The notes under the pieces: generated by a model
Told to the model about the DNA's origin: nothing
What the model saw: only the letters and a program-made list of their open reading frames with translations
Databases searched by the model: none
From: an uncultured Colwellia sp.
Lineage (GTDB): Bacteria > Pseudomonadota > Gammaproteobacteria > Enterobacterales > Alteromonadaceae
Assembly: GCA_913061475.1 (NCBI GenBank)
Contig: CAJXUN010000038.1
Coordinates: 1-43,944 of the forward strand
Length of the DNA stretch: 43,944 nt
Direction: 5' to 3'
Shown: positions 9,157 to 16,704 of the stretch, in pieces
How the letters are laid out: each line of letters opens with the position of its first letter
Position numbering within the stretch: position 1 is the first letter of the stretch
Position numbers and translations under genes: made by a program

Positions 9157-9190
9157 AACAACAAAAAGGCAACCTGAATCAGGTTGCCTA
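9157..9190 (-). terminator. Intrinsic terminator after flrC
   Basis: A perfect inverted repeat at 9167-9189 (AGGCAACCTGA / TCAGGTTGCCT, 11-bp arms about one central base) is followed, on the minus strand, by TTTTTGTTGTT. It ends the flrB-flrC transcript about 75 bases past the flrC stop and insulates it from the fliE promoter. Confidence 0.88.
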
Positions 9191-9263
9191 TTACAAATCT
9201 CACAATATCCTCACTGCCTTGAAGTCAAAATAATATTGACTTGAGCACATTTTAAAATGCAGA

Positions 9264-10604
9264 TCACAGCGGTATTTGGATGCCACTATCTCGCATACGA
9301 GCAATTTTATAGCGCAGCGTTCGTGGGCTTATGCCTAAACGTTCAGCAACATCTTTTCGACTACCTCGACATGCATGTAAGGTATCCAATATAATTTGAT
9401 GCTCTTGCAGCTTAAGCTCACTACCTAGCTTGTCATCTTTATTTTGCTCTAACGCTTCGTTTTTTATCTTAACAGGTTGAAAATCATCGATTAATAAGTC
9501 ATTAGCATCGATACAGCGATCACTTTGTAGTATGAGTGCACGCTGTATAACGTTGTCTAACTCTCGAACATTACCGGGCCAATCATAAGCCAGCAATTTA
9601 CTACGTGCAGCAGCGGTAAATTCCGGGATAACATTGCCATCTTTCTGGCAAATACGTGAAATTAGATGCTTAGCCAATGGCAAAATATCATCACGACGTT
9701 CATTTAGTGGCAACCAAGTTAACGGAAAAACATTGAGGCGATAGTATAAATCTTCTCTAAAAACACCTTCTTGTACGGCATCTTTTAGATCTCGATTGCT
9801 TGTGGCTATTACCCTAACATCTAGACTAATAGTTTTACGTCCACCTAAACGTTCTACTTCTCGTTCTTGCAAAACACGTAAAATTTTTGCTTGTAAGCTC
9901 AAATCCATCTCGGTTATTTCATCAAGTAAAATAGTACCGCCTTGTGCTTGTTCAAATTTCCCAGGACAAGCTTGAATAGCCCCAGTGAACGCGCCTTTTT
10001 CATAACCAAACAGTGTTGCTTCTAGCATGTTTTCCGGAATTGCAGCACAATTAATCGCGACAAAAGGTGCTTGGTTACGTGGCGAGTAGTTATGAATATA
10101 CTGTGCGAGTACTTCCTTACCTGAGCCACTCGGGCCTAAAACCATTACCGAAGCCTCAGTATTCGCGACTTTTTTTGCTAAGTTTAACAACTCAAGACTT
10201 TGAGCATCTGCGACAACAGGATCACAGCCATCATTAGTTTGTAAGGGTACATACTGATTGACCATGTTCAACAATACTTCTGGCGCAAACGGTTTAGCCA
10301 TGTAATTACACGCTCCGTCTTGCATAGCTTGTACTGCGTCATCAATGGTGCCGTAGGCGGTCATGATCAATACCGGCAATTTTGGGTAACTGTTACGTAT
10401 GCTTTTCAGCAAAGATAGCCCTGACATGCCACCCATTTGAACATCGCTAACCACTAAATCGACTGAATTTGACTTTAACTTTATTAATGCTTCTTCACCG
10501 GAATCAACCGCTAGGCATTGATAACCTGCCAATAGCAAGGTATCTACAAGTGCCTCTCTGAGCCCTGCATCATCTTCGACTACCATGATTTTACTTATGG
10601 TCAT
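9264..10604 (-). CDS. flrC: FlrC, sigma-54-dependent response regulator of flagellar genes
   Basis: 446 residues, NtrC family. The receiver domain (about 1-118) has D11/D12, phospho-acceptor D54, T82 and K104. The AAA+ domain has Walker A GPSGSGKE (157-164), the sigma-54-contacting loop GAFTGA (204-209) and Walker B GGTILLDEIT. The C-terminal Fis-type helix-turn-helix is DVAERLGISPRTLRYKIARM. FlrC is phosphorylated by FlrB and activates class III flagellar promoters. The start overlaps the end of flrB by 14 bases. A strong terminator follows. Equivalent names are FleR and FlaM. Confidence 0.95.
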   Translation of the reverse strand: MTISKIMVVEDDAGLREALVDTLLLAGYQCLAVDSGEEALIKLKSNSVDLVVSDVQMGGMSGLSLLKSIRNSYPKLPVLIMTAYGTIDDAVQAMQDGACNYMAKPFAPEVLLNMVNQYVPLQTNDGCDPVVADAQSLELLNLAKKVANTEASVMVLGPSGSGKEVLAQYIHNYSPRNQAPFVAINCAAIPENMLEATLFGYEKGAFTGAIQACPGKFEQAQGGTILLDEITEMDLSLQAKILRVLQEREVERLGGRKTISLDVRVIATSNRDLKDAVQEGVFREDLYYRLNVFPLTWLPLNERRDDILPLAKHLISRICQKDGNVIPEFTAAARSKLLAYDWPGNVRELDNVIQRALILQSDRCIDANDLLIDDFQPVKIKNEALEQNKDDKLGSELKLQEHQIILDTLHACRGSRKDVAERLGISPRTLRYKIARMRDSGIQIPL

Positions 10605-11799
10605 TACTTAACTCCTCCGACAAAACTACGTCGTTTTCATTGTTAGTGAATTCAGGCTGAGATGGTTCGCCCGCAAGCTTGGGAATTTTTATACAAAAAT
10701 GTGCACCTTCACCAGGCTTACTCAGTAAACTGACTTCACCTTGATGGGCGTTAGTCACTGATTTTACAACAGCAAGTCCTAACCCTGTGCCTTGACTTCG
10801 TGAGGTGTAAAAGGGTTCGAATATTTTATCTGCTAACTCTACGCTAATGCCGGGGCCGTTATCACGAACACTAATATAAGCGTATTCATCTTGGCAATAC
10901 GCGCTAATATCGATAATGGCATCGGTTTTGATCACCGATAAACTATTATGAATAAGGTTTTGAATGGCGCCTGATAGCGCGGTAATATTACCTAGCACTT
11001 CACAGCCTTGTTGACAAAAATATAAGTTAACTTTTGCCCCCGCTTGATTAACTTGCGGCTCAATAGCTTGTTTCGCTTGCTCGATGAGCTGATTAATATT
11101 TAATGGCTCAACAACAGCTTGCTTGCCACTTTTGGCAAATAGCAGCATGTCATTCACTTGCTGCTCTAAGTCATGCAAACGCAACATCAATTTATCTTGG
11201 AAACTAACACGGGAATCTTCATTCAATTTTTTATTTCGCAGATTAGCGCCGTATAACATGGCAGCAGATAATGGTGTGCGAATTTGATGGGCCAACTTGG
11301 ATACCATACGCCCTAAAGACGATAGGCGCTGTAATTGCCCCAATTTATCTTGTAATAATCTTGTTTCTGTTAAGTCGGTGATCATTATCAACTGTCCAGG
11401 TTGACCACCTAAAGCGGTAATTTCTAACTTTACACGACGACCATCATTTAATGAAACCTCATGCCAATCATCAGCGCGCGGCTTAAAAGAGCGTTTAATA
11501 ACATCAAACCAAGGTTGTCCCAAAATGGGTTCATCAAGCAATAGCTTTGCGGTGTCATTCATTTTTACCACCACGCCGTTACCATCGAGAATAATCATGC
11601 CAGTTGGCATCACATCAATCACATGTTGTAGTTGTTTATTTTGTTGACGTAGAAACGCCAATTCACCTGCGTAGTTTTCGCGTTCTAATCGATTAGTTTG
11701 CTCATGCTGTAAACTCACCTCATCAAGTGAAGTTAATACACGATTCAGCACGGGACGGGCTGAGAAAGAATTGGTCGATGTCGAAGAGGCAAGAGCCAT
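10591..11799 (-). CDS. flrB: FlrB, flagellar sensor histidine kinase
   Basis: 402 residues, no membrane segment, so a cytoplasmic kinase like FlrB/FleS. A PAS-like domain (about 58-150: VIDVMPTGMIILDGNGVV) precedes the dimerisation box LAHQIRTPLSAAM with H171 as phospho-site. The ATPase domain has IQNLIHNSL (N box), DNGPGIS (G1) and GTGLGLAVV (G2). It would phosphorylate FlrC, whose gene overlaps its 3' end. ATG start at 11797-11799; a possible sigma-54 promoter lies at 11837-11851. Confidence 0.94.
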   Translation of the reverse strand: MALASSTSTNSFSARPVLNRVLTSLDEVSLQHEQTNRLERENYAGELAFLRQQNKQLQHVIDVMPTGMIILDGNGVVVKMNDTAKLLLDEPILGQPWFDVIKRSFKPRADDWHEVSLNDGRRVKLEITALGGQPGQLIMITDLTETRLLQDKLGQLQRLSSLGRMVSKLAHQIRTPLSAAMLYGANLRNKKLNEDSRVSFQDKLMLRLHDLEQQVNDMLLFAKSGKQAVVEPLNINQLIEQAKQAIEPQVNQAGAKVNLYFCQQGCEVLGNITALSGAIQNLIHNSLSVIKTDAIIDISAYCQDEYAYISVRDNGPGISVELADKIFEPFYTSRSQGTGLGLAVVKSVTNAHQGEVSLLSKPGEGAHFCIKIPKLAGEPSQPEFTNNENDVVLSEELSNDHK

Positions 11800-11836
11800 A
11801 ATATTTTACCCAAGTAAAGAAGTACACTTGAATAAA

Positions 11837-11851
11837 GCATGAACTATGCCA
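11837..11851 (-). promoter_or_regulatory. Probable sigma-54 promoter for flrBC
   Basis: The minus strand reads TGGCAT-AGTTC-ATGC: the GG and GC are ten bases apart as required; the single departure from consensus is A for T at the first position of TTGC. A start near 11825 would give a leader of about 26 bases before flrB. In Vibrio flrBC is activated by FlrA with sigma-54, which fits. Confidence 0.6.
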
Positions 11852-12017
11852 ATCAATTAAAGCTATATTATTCAGTAATTAATGACTGATTAATGTCATT
11901 TAAACTTCGCTGTCAATAAAATGGCTGAGGCTATTCAAAGACAAAAAACCATGGCGGTTAAGGTCAGTAGTTGTCGCTAACTTGAGGAATTAAACATAAC
12001 AAATATACGAGGGGGGG

Positions 12018-12048
12018 AATAAGCGTTTAAGTCAAATAAACGCTTATT
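12018..12048 (-). terminator. Hairpin downstream of flrA (possible terminator)
   Basis: Inverted repeat AATAAGCGTTT / AAACGCTTATT with a 9-base loop, located 10-40 bases after the flrA stop. On the minus strand it is followed by a run of seven C, not T, so it is not a classical intrinsic terminator; it could still be an RNA 3' end or protect it. Confidence 0.4.
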
Positions 12049-12057
12049 TTAAAGCGC

Positions 12058-13536
12058 TTATTTTTGCAGGTTATATTTACGCATTTTTTCCACTAAAGTG
12101 GTACGGCGCATACCTAAAAGTTCGGCTGAACGCGCAACAACCCAATCATTTTTATCCAACGCTTGCTTAATTAATGATACTTCTAATTCCGCTAAATATT
12201 CTTTTAAATTAAGACCATCGTTAGGCAATAGGTCAACGGTCTTACCTTGAGCGCTCCCCGCGCTATCTTGCTCGCAAGTTAGCGTTGCTGTATCGTCTTC
12301 ATCATCATCGTAATCAAAACCAGAAAATAGTTCATTAATGGCTTCACGTTCTTGCAACTCTTCAGGGTACTCAGGTTGATAGTCATCTACGTCTAAATGT
12401 CGATATTTCAATGGCAACTGCCCAACATTAACCACTTGCTCACCATACATGATGATCATACGTTCGATTAAATTCGACAGTTCGCGTACATTACCGGCCC
12501 AGGTGTGTTCTTGTAAAGATTCAATCGCTTTATCAGTAAAGCGTACTGAGTGGCCTTGTTCAGCAGAAAACCTTGAAATAAGCTCTTTTAACAATAATGG
12601 AATATCTTCTTTTCGCTCTCTTAGCGCTGGTGTTTCAATTGGAAAAACATTTAAGCGGTAGTAAAGGTCTTCACGAAATTGATTGGTTTTGATCATGTCT
12701 TCTAAATGCTGATGTGTTGCGGCGACAATGCGGACATTAGCTTTTATACTTTTCGCACCGCCAACGCGTTCAAACGTTCGCTCTTGCAAGACCCGCAATA
12801 ACTTTACTTGCATAGGTTGCGGCATATCACCAATTTCATCGAGAAATAATGTTCCCCCTTCCGCCATTTCAAATCGGCCTTTACGGGTAGAAATAGCGCC
12901 AGTAAACGCGCCTTTTTCATGACCGAATAACTCACTTTCCAGCAAGTCGGCGGGAATAGCGCCGCAGTTCACCGGCACAAATGGCCCTTTACTTCGAGCA
13001 GATAGATCGTGAATGTTACGCGCAACAACTTCTTTCCCGGTACCTGACTCACCCAAGATCAACACATTCGCTTCCGTGCTTGCCACTTGTTCAATGAGAA
13101 AACGTACTTGTTGCATTGGTTCACTAGTACCGACCAATGAACGAAATAATGAATTTGGCCCACTCAGGCCTCGTTTTGAGGGTAAATTATTATGATATTG
13201 ATGGCTGTGATGCACCAATTCGGTCAGTTGCGCATAATTAAGTGGTGTGGTTAATTCACCTATAACATTTACATAGCCATCCACTTGCTTTTTATCAACA
13301 ATATCATGATAAATAAAAGGACAAGCAGGGTGTGCTTTAATAACAGCTTGTAATTTAGTTGATATTTCACCACAACAAATAATCGTCAAAACATTGGAAA
13401 TATCAGTTAAATGCTGATCAACTTCATCTTCAGAAAAAACATAAAAATGCTCTCCAACAAAGGCTAAAACGGTTTCTATTTGATGGCGTCTCGCTGCGTC
13501 ATTATCGACGACTAGAATATGTTTTTGCCCTTGCAT
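12058..13536 (-). CDS. flrA: FlrA, FleQ-type sigma-54-dependent master regulator of flagella
   Basis: About 492 residues from the preferred start. The N-terminal FleQ domain resembles a receiver but the expected phospho-aspartate region reads [10 protein letters not shown], without a suitable Asp. The AAA+ domain has LFRSLVG just before it, Walker [15 protein letters not shown], the GAFTGA loop and [13 protein letters not shown]. The C-terminal Fis-type HTH is [22 protein letters not shown] and the R-N pair are the c-di-GMP contacts described for FleQ, so nucleotide control is likely. The open frame extends to an ATG at 13566; I prefer the ATG at 13536 because it directly precedes the conserved ILVVDND and has GGGA just upstream, whereas the outer ATGs have no ribosome site. 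Confidence 0.93.
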   Translation of the reverse strand: MQGQKHILVVDNDAARRHQIETVLAFVGEHFYVFSEDEVDQHLTDISNVLTIICCGEISTKLQAVIKAHPACPFIYHDIVDKKQVDGYVNVIGELTTPLNYAQLTELVHHSHQYHNNLPSKRGLSGPNSLFRSLVGTSEPMQQVRFLIEQVASTEANVLILGESGTGKEVVARNIHDLSARSKGPFVPVNCGAIPADLLESELFGHEKGAFTGAISTRKGRFEMAEGGTLFLDEIGDMPQPMQVKLLRVLQERTFERVGGAKSIKANVRIVAATHQHLEDMIKTNQFREDLYYRLNVFPIETPALRERKEDIPLLLKELISRFSAEQGHSVRFTDKAIESLQEHTWAGNVRELSNLIERMIIMYGEQVVNVGQLPLKYRHLDVDDYQPEYPEELQEREAINELFSGFDYDDDEDDTATLTCEQDSAGSAQGKTVDLLPNDGLNLKEYLAELEVSLIKQALDKNDWVVARSAELLGMRRTTLVEKMRKYNLQK

Positions 13537-13858
13537 AATTCCCAAATAGCTCATTTTTATAATCATTTATCATTATATTAACTTGCTCTGATGAATAATC
13601 AACAAAAAATTGACACCAACACGTCATATTATTGACTTTTCATAGCAAAAGCATCAGCACTTTACTGCCTATTGGACCCCTTTATCCACACCATATTGCT
13701 TGACAGTTAAAATAAAACTACGGCATGAATAATGCTTAGTATTTTTTAAAGATTAAAAATGTTCTGTCAGTTATAGTTAATATTGCGCTTAATGCGTACA
13801 GCAACAAATAGCAGAACATTGATTTAAAACCAGCATCCTTTATTAGCGAGATATCGTC
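13537..13858. other. Divergent intergenic region between flrA and the Maf/radical-SAM operon
   Basis: About 320 AT-rich bases must hold promoters in both directions. A minus-strand TATAAT at 13572-13577 with TTGATT 19 bases upstream could drive flrA; its start would fall near 13566, making the longest flrA frame leaderless and favouring the inner start. On the plus strand TTGACA occurs at 13700-13705 without a convincing -10 at the right distance. I see no sigma-54 core here, consistent with flrA being at the top of the hierarchy. No coding potential was recognised. Confidence 0.4.
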
Positions 13859-14035
13859 ATGAGTAATTTGTTAAAAGGCAATTTCACTACCAAAAAGCAA
13901 GTAGAAGCAAAAAAAGAAGATAATGAAAGCCATTCTTTGCAAGATGAATTTAAAAAAGCAGCCCTGAACTCTATTGGTGGCAGCATGGTTTATGTTGAAC
14001 GAACTGACCTAACGTGGTCAGGTGACGATGAATAA
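13859..14035 (+). CDS. Small 58-residue protein of unknown function, first gene of the Maf/radical-SAM operon
   Basis: ATG at 13859-13861, TAA at 14033-14035; GCGAG lies about ten bases upstream. The protein begins MSNLLKGNFTTKKQVEAKK, has a charged Lys/Glu-rich middle (EAKKEDNESHSLQDEFKKAA), then a short hydrophobic stretch LNSIGGSMVYVE and ends RTDLTWSGDDE. There is no signal peptide, membrane segment or cysteine. It is followed after 32 bases by the first Maf-like gene on the same strand, so co-transcription is likely. I do not recognise the family. Codon use and a clean start/stop fitting tightly upstream of the operon argue that it is real. It could be an accessory or partner protein of the downstream enzymes. 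Confidence 0.62.
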   Translation: MSNLLKGNFTTKKQVEAKKEDNESHSLQDEFKKAALNSIGGSMVYVERTDLTWSGDDE

Positions 14036-14067
14036 ACTAAGGTTTGGTTGTTAACTTAGGTAGCACT

Positions 14068-15084
14068 ATGCAAGATAAAAACTTAAGCGTTTCTTTTCAA
14101 AATGTTGTGGCTCAGATTACCGACATAGGTAAAGCGTGGCATTCAAGCGATTTACTTATCAACGCAAGATTTAATGCGCAGTTCGTCTTGAATAGTATAA
14201 AAGACCTGCCCGCGCTTGATAAAATAAAGCAGAAAAATGCTATCGTGGTAAGTGCTGGCCCAAGCTTGCATAAACAAAACGTTTTAAAACAGCTAAAAGA
14301 ATCTCATTACCAAGGCACGATTGTAGCCATTGACGGCTCTCTGGTTAAATGCTTAAAAAACGGTATTATTCCTGATTATGTCCTAACACTCGACCCACAT
14401 CCAACAAGAATGATCCGCTGGTTTGGCGATGATGATTTTGAAGAAAACACCCGCAACGACGACTACTTTAGCCGTCAAGATCTTGATGTAGAGTTTAGAA
14501 ATAACTCGATTAGAGAAAATGAAGAAAATATCGCGCTGATCAATAAATATGCGCCAGAAATTAAACTGATCATTTGCTCTTCTGCGCCAAAAAATGTCGT
14601 AAAGCGAGTCCAAGAAGCCGGTTTTCAAATGTATTGGTGGAACCCTATTGTTGATGACCCGCAGCAGGAGCAAAGCTTAACCCGTGAAATTTACAAAACC
14701 AATAAATGCCCATGTATGAACACGGGCGGCACCGTAGGTACTGCAGCTTGGGTATTTGCTAATGCAATTTTAAACATCCCACGTATAGCCTTAACCGGAA
14801 TGGATTTAGGTTATCATCTCGATACCCCCATTGAGATGACCCAAACCTATTATGAATTACAAGAGTTTGTGAACTCGCGTGACGAACTTGAAGCCTTGTT
14901 TCCCAAGTTTACTTTCCCATTAACTGGCGAAGTTTTTTATACCGATCCGACTTACTTCTGGTACCGAAATAATTTTCTGCAGTTGTTAGAAAAATCAGTT
15001 GGTGAAACCTTTAATTGCTCAGAAGCAGGCACCTTATTTGCTGAAAACTTGCCGTGTAAATCCTTTAACGAATACATAACTTAG
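14068..15084 (+). CDS. Short Maf-like/DUF115 (MptE-like) protein, probable flagellin glycosylation factor
   Basis: 338 residues from the ATG at 14068, which has AGG about eight bases upstream; an in-frame TTG at 14044 would add eight residues but has poor support. The DUF115/MAF_flag10 (6-hydroxymethylpterin pyrophosphokinase-like) core shows AIVVSAGPSLHKQ (GPSLHK at 64-69), VLTLDPHPTRMIRWFG, and NTGGTVGTAAWVFA followed by ALTGMDLGY. Maf proteins are motility-associated factors thought to transfer nonulosonic acid onto flagellin. This one is close to a bare catalytic core, without the N-terminal and TPR regions of larger Maf proteins such as the one at 16705. Its location next to sugar-biosynthesis genes within a flagellar cluster supports flagellin modification; the exact reaction is inferred. 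Confidence 0.8.
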   Translation: MQDKNLSVSFQNVVAQITDIGKAWHSSDLLINARFNAQFVLNSIKDLPALDKIKQKNAIVVSAGPSLHKQNVLKQLKESHYQGTIVAIDGSLVKCLKNGIIPDYVLTLDPHPTRMIRWFGDDDFEENTRNDDYFSRQDLDVEFRNNSIRENEENIALINKYAPEIKLIICSSAPKNVVKRVQEAGFQMYWWNPIVDDPQQEQSLTREIYKTNKCPCMNTGGTVGTAAWVFANAILNIPRIALTGMDLGYHLDTPIEMTQTYYELQEFVNSRDELEALFPKFTFPLTGEVFYTDPTYFWYRNNFLQLLEKSVGETFNCSEAGTLFAENLPCKSFNEYIT

Positions 15085-15095
15085 GTATATCTAAA

Positions 15096-16694
15096 ATGGC
15101 TAAAATTTTATTTATTAACCCAACGGTTCGCGAAGAAGACGTACCAAGACATATTCCTTATGGCATCGCATTATTGGCAGCAATTGCTATGAAAGAGGGT
15201 CATTTAGTACAGGTATATGACGCTAATGCATGGCGTTTACCTATTAATACCATCTCAGAAGTTTGCCAAGCCGACGACTGGGACGCTATATGTATTGGCG
15301 GTTTAACCACTTCGTATAACTACATAAAAAAAGCCTGCAAATTGATCCGTCAAGCGGCACCTCAAGCGACAATCATTGCTGGCGGTGGTTTTTTAACCAG
15401 TATGCCACACGAAATGTTTAATTGGCTTCCTGAGCTTGACGTAGGTTGCATCGGTGAATCTTTTGTTACTTTTCCTGAAGTGCTAAAAAGCGTTGATAAT
15501 AATGACAGCGACTTTTCTAAAATACTTGGTGTTATTCATCGCGATGCAAGTGGCAAATCACACTTAACCAATGTTAGACCCAATATTCATAATTTAGATG
15601 AACTACCGTGGCCAGCATGGGAATTATTCCCTTTAGATATTTATTTTGAAAATTCGGCATCACTATTTAGCGAAGAATCATTTACTTCAAAACGTAGAAT
15701 GGATATTAATGGTAGCTTCGGTTGTGGCCTGACATGCAAATATTGCTGGCATTTGGGCACTACGGGCGACATGTTGATAGAGCCAAATGCAGACGGTGAC
15801 AATGATGTGGTATTTACCTACGGCCGCAATATTCGTTATCACAGTGCTGACTATATTGTTGCCATGGTCAAACATCTGCATGAAACTTATGACATTGACT
15901 TTGCCGCATTTATCGATGAAAACTTAATGACCATGGATGTCGCGAGTAAAGGTACCTGGCTGAAAGAGTTATGTGCAAAATGGATTGAAGCCGGCTTGCA
16001 ACCGACTTGTCGTCAGCAAGGCATTGAGCACGATGAAAACTGCACCGGTGTACATTGGAATGGCACTAGCCATGCTGGCCTTCATCGCCCAGCAACGTTA
16101 AAGTTGATGCATGAAGCTGGCTGCACTCATTTAGTCTATGGTCTAGAGTCCTTTGATCCTAATATTTTAAAAAATTTGGGTAAAGGCTCAAATGCTAGGA
16201 AAAACTTCAATAGCATAGCAACGTGTTTGGATTCAGGTATCAAACCTATTCCGAATATTATTATTGGCTTCCCAGAAGAGAGCTTTGAAAGTGTCAGAAA
16301 TACCATAACCGCAATAAAGGAACTTGGTATTACCGCAAAGCCCCACTTTGCCACGCCATACCCTGGTTCGGAATGGTACTATCAATATAAAGATTCTATC
16401 TTAGAGCAATATAGTGGTGACTTAGAAGCCTATATCATGGATTTAGGTGATGCGAGTAAGATAACCGCCGTTATTTCACATGAGTTCTCAGCACTACAGT
16501 TACTTGGCTTGCAGCAAATTGTTTATTTAAAAGATTTACGCTTATTGGCGCAATCCGAACAACACTGGGGTAATGCGCAATCATTAACTCAGCCAGTAGC
16601 AGCACCAAAAGTTACTTTTAATTTGAAACCATTAAGAGAAGCAGGTCCACTAGCAATACCGGTAATGAATGTAGAGCCTGTCGCCATTAAGTAA
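15096..16694 (+). CDS. B12-binding-domain radical SAM protein
   Basis: 532 residues. The N-terminal Rossmann-type cobalamin-binding domain (about 1-135) has KILFINPT, a PYGIALLAAIA segment, ICIGGLTTSY and IIAGGGFLTSMP. The radical SAM core begins with CGLTCKYC (C210, C214, C217), the CxxxCxxC motif that holds the iron-sulfur cluster. LVYGLESFDPNILKNLGKG and IIIGFPEES are typical later strands of the barrel. Enzymes of this class carry out methylations or rearrangements of unactivated carbons, but the substrate cannot be read from the sequence. The gene lies 11 bases after one Maf-like gene and 10 before another, so it is most likely involved in modifying the flagellin glycan, its precursor or flagellin itself. 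Confidence 0.88.
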   Translation: MAKILFINPTVREEDVPRHIPYGIALLAAIAMKEGHLVQVYDANAWRLPINTISEVCQADDWDAICIGGLTTSYNYIKKACKLIRQAAPQATIIAGGGFLTSMPHEMFNWLPELDVGCIGESFVTFPEVLKSVDNNDSDFSKILGVIHRDASGKSHLTNVRPNIHNLDELPWPAWELFPLDIYFENSASLFSEESFTSKRRMDINGSFGCGLTCKYCWHLGTTGDMLIEPNADGDNDVVFTYGRNIRYHSADYIVAMVKHLHETYDIDFAAFIDENLMTMDVASKGTWLKELCAKWIEAGLQPTCRQQGIEHDENCTGVHWNGTSHAGLHRPATLKLMHEAGCTHLVYGLESFDPNILKNLGKGSNARKNFNSIATCLDSGIKPIPNIIIGFPEESFESVRNTITAIKELGITAKPHFATPYPGSEWYYQYKDSILEQYSGDLEAYIMDLGDASKITAVISHEFSALQLLGLQQIVYLKDLRLLAQSEQHWGNAQSLTQPVAAPKVTFNLKPLREAGPLAIPVMNVEPVAIK

Positions 16695-16704
16695 TGAGTA
16701 AATT

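Noticed and set aside
13741-13780. Possible sigma-28 promoter (TAAAG ... TCAGTTAT) before the 58-residue gene
   Set aside because: The -10 matches the GCCGATAA consensus at only about half of its positions.
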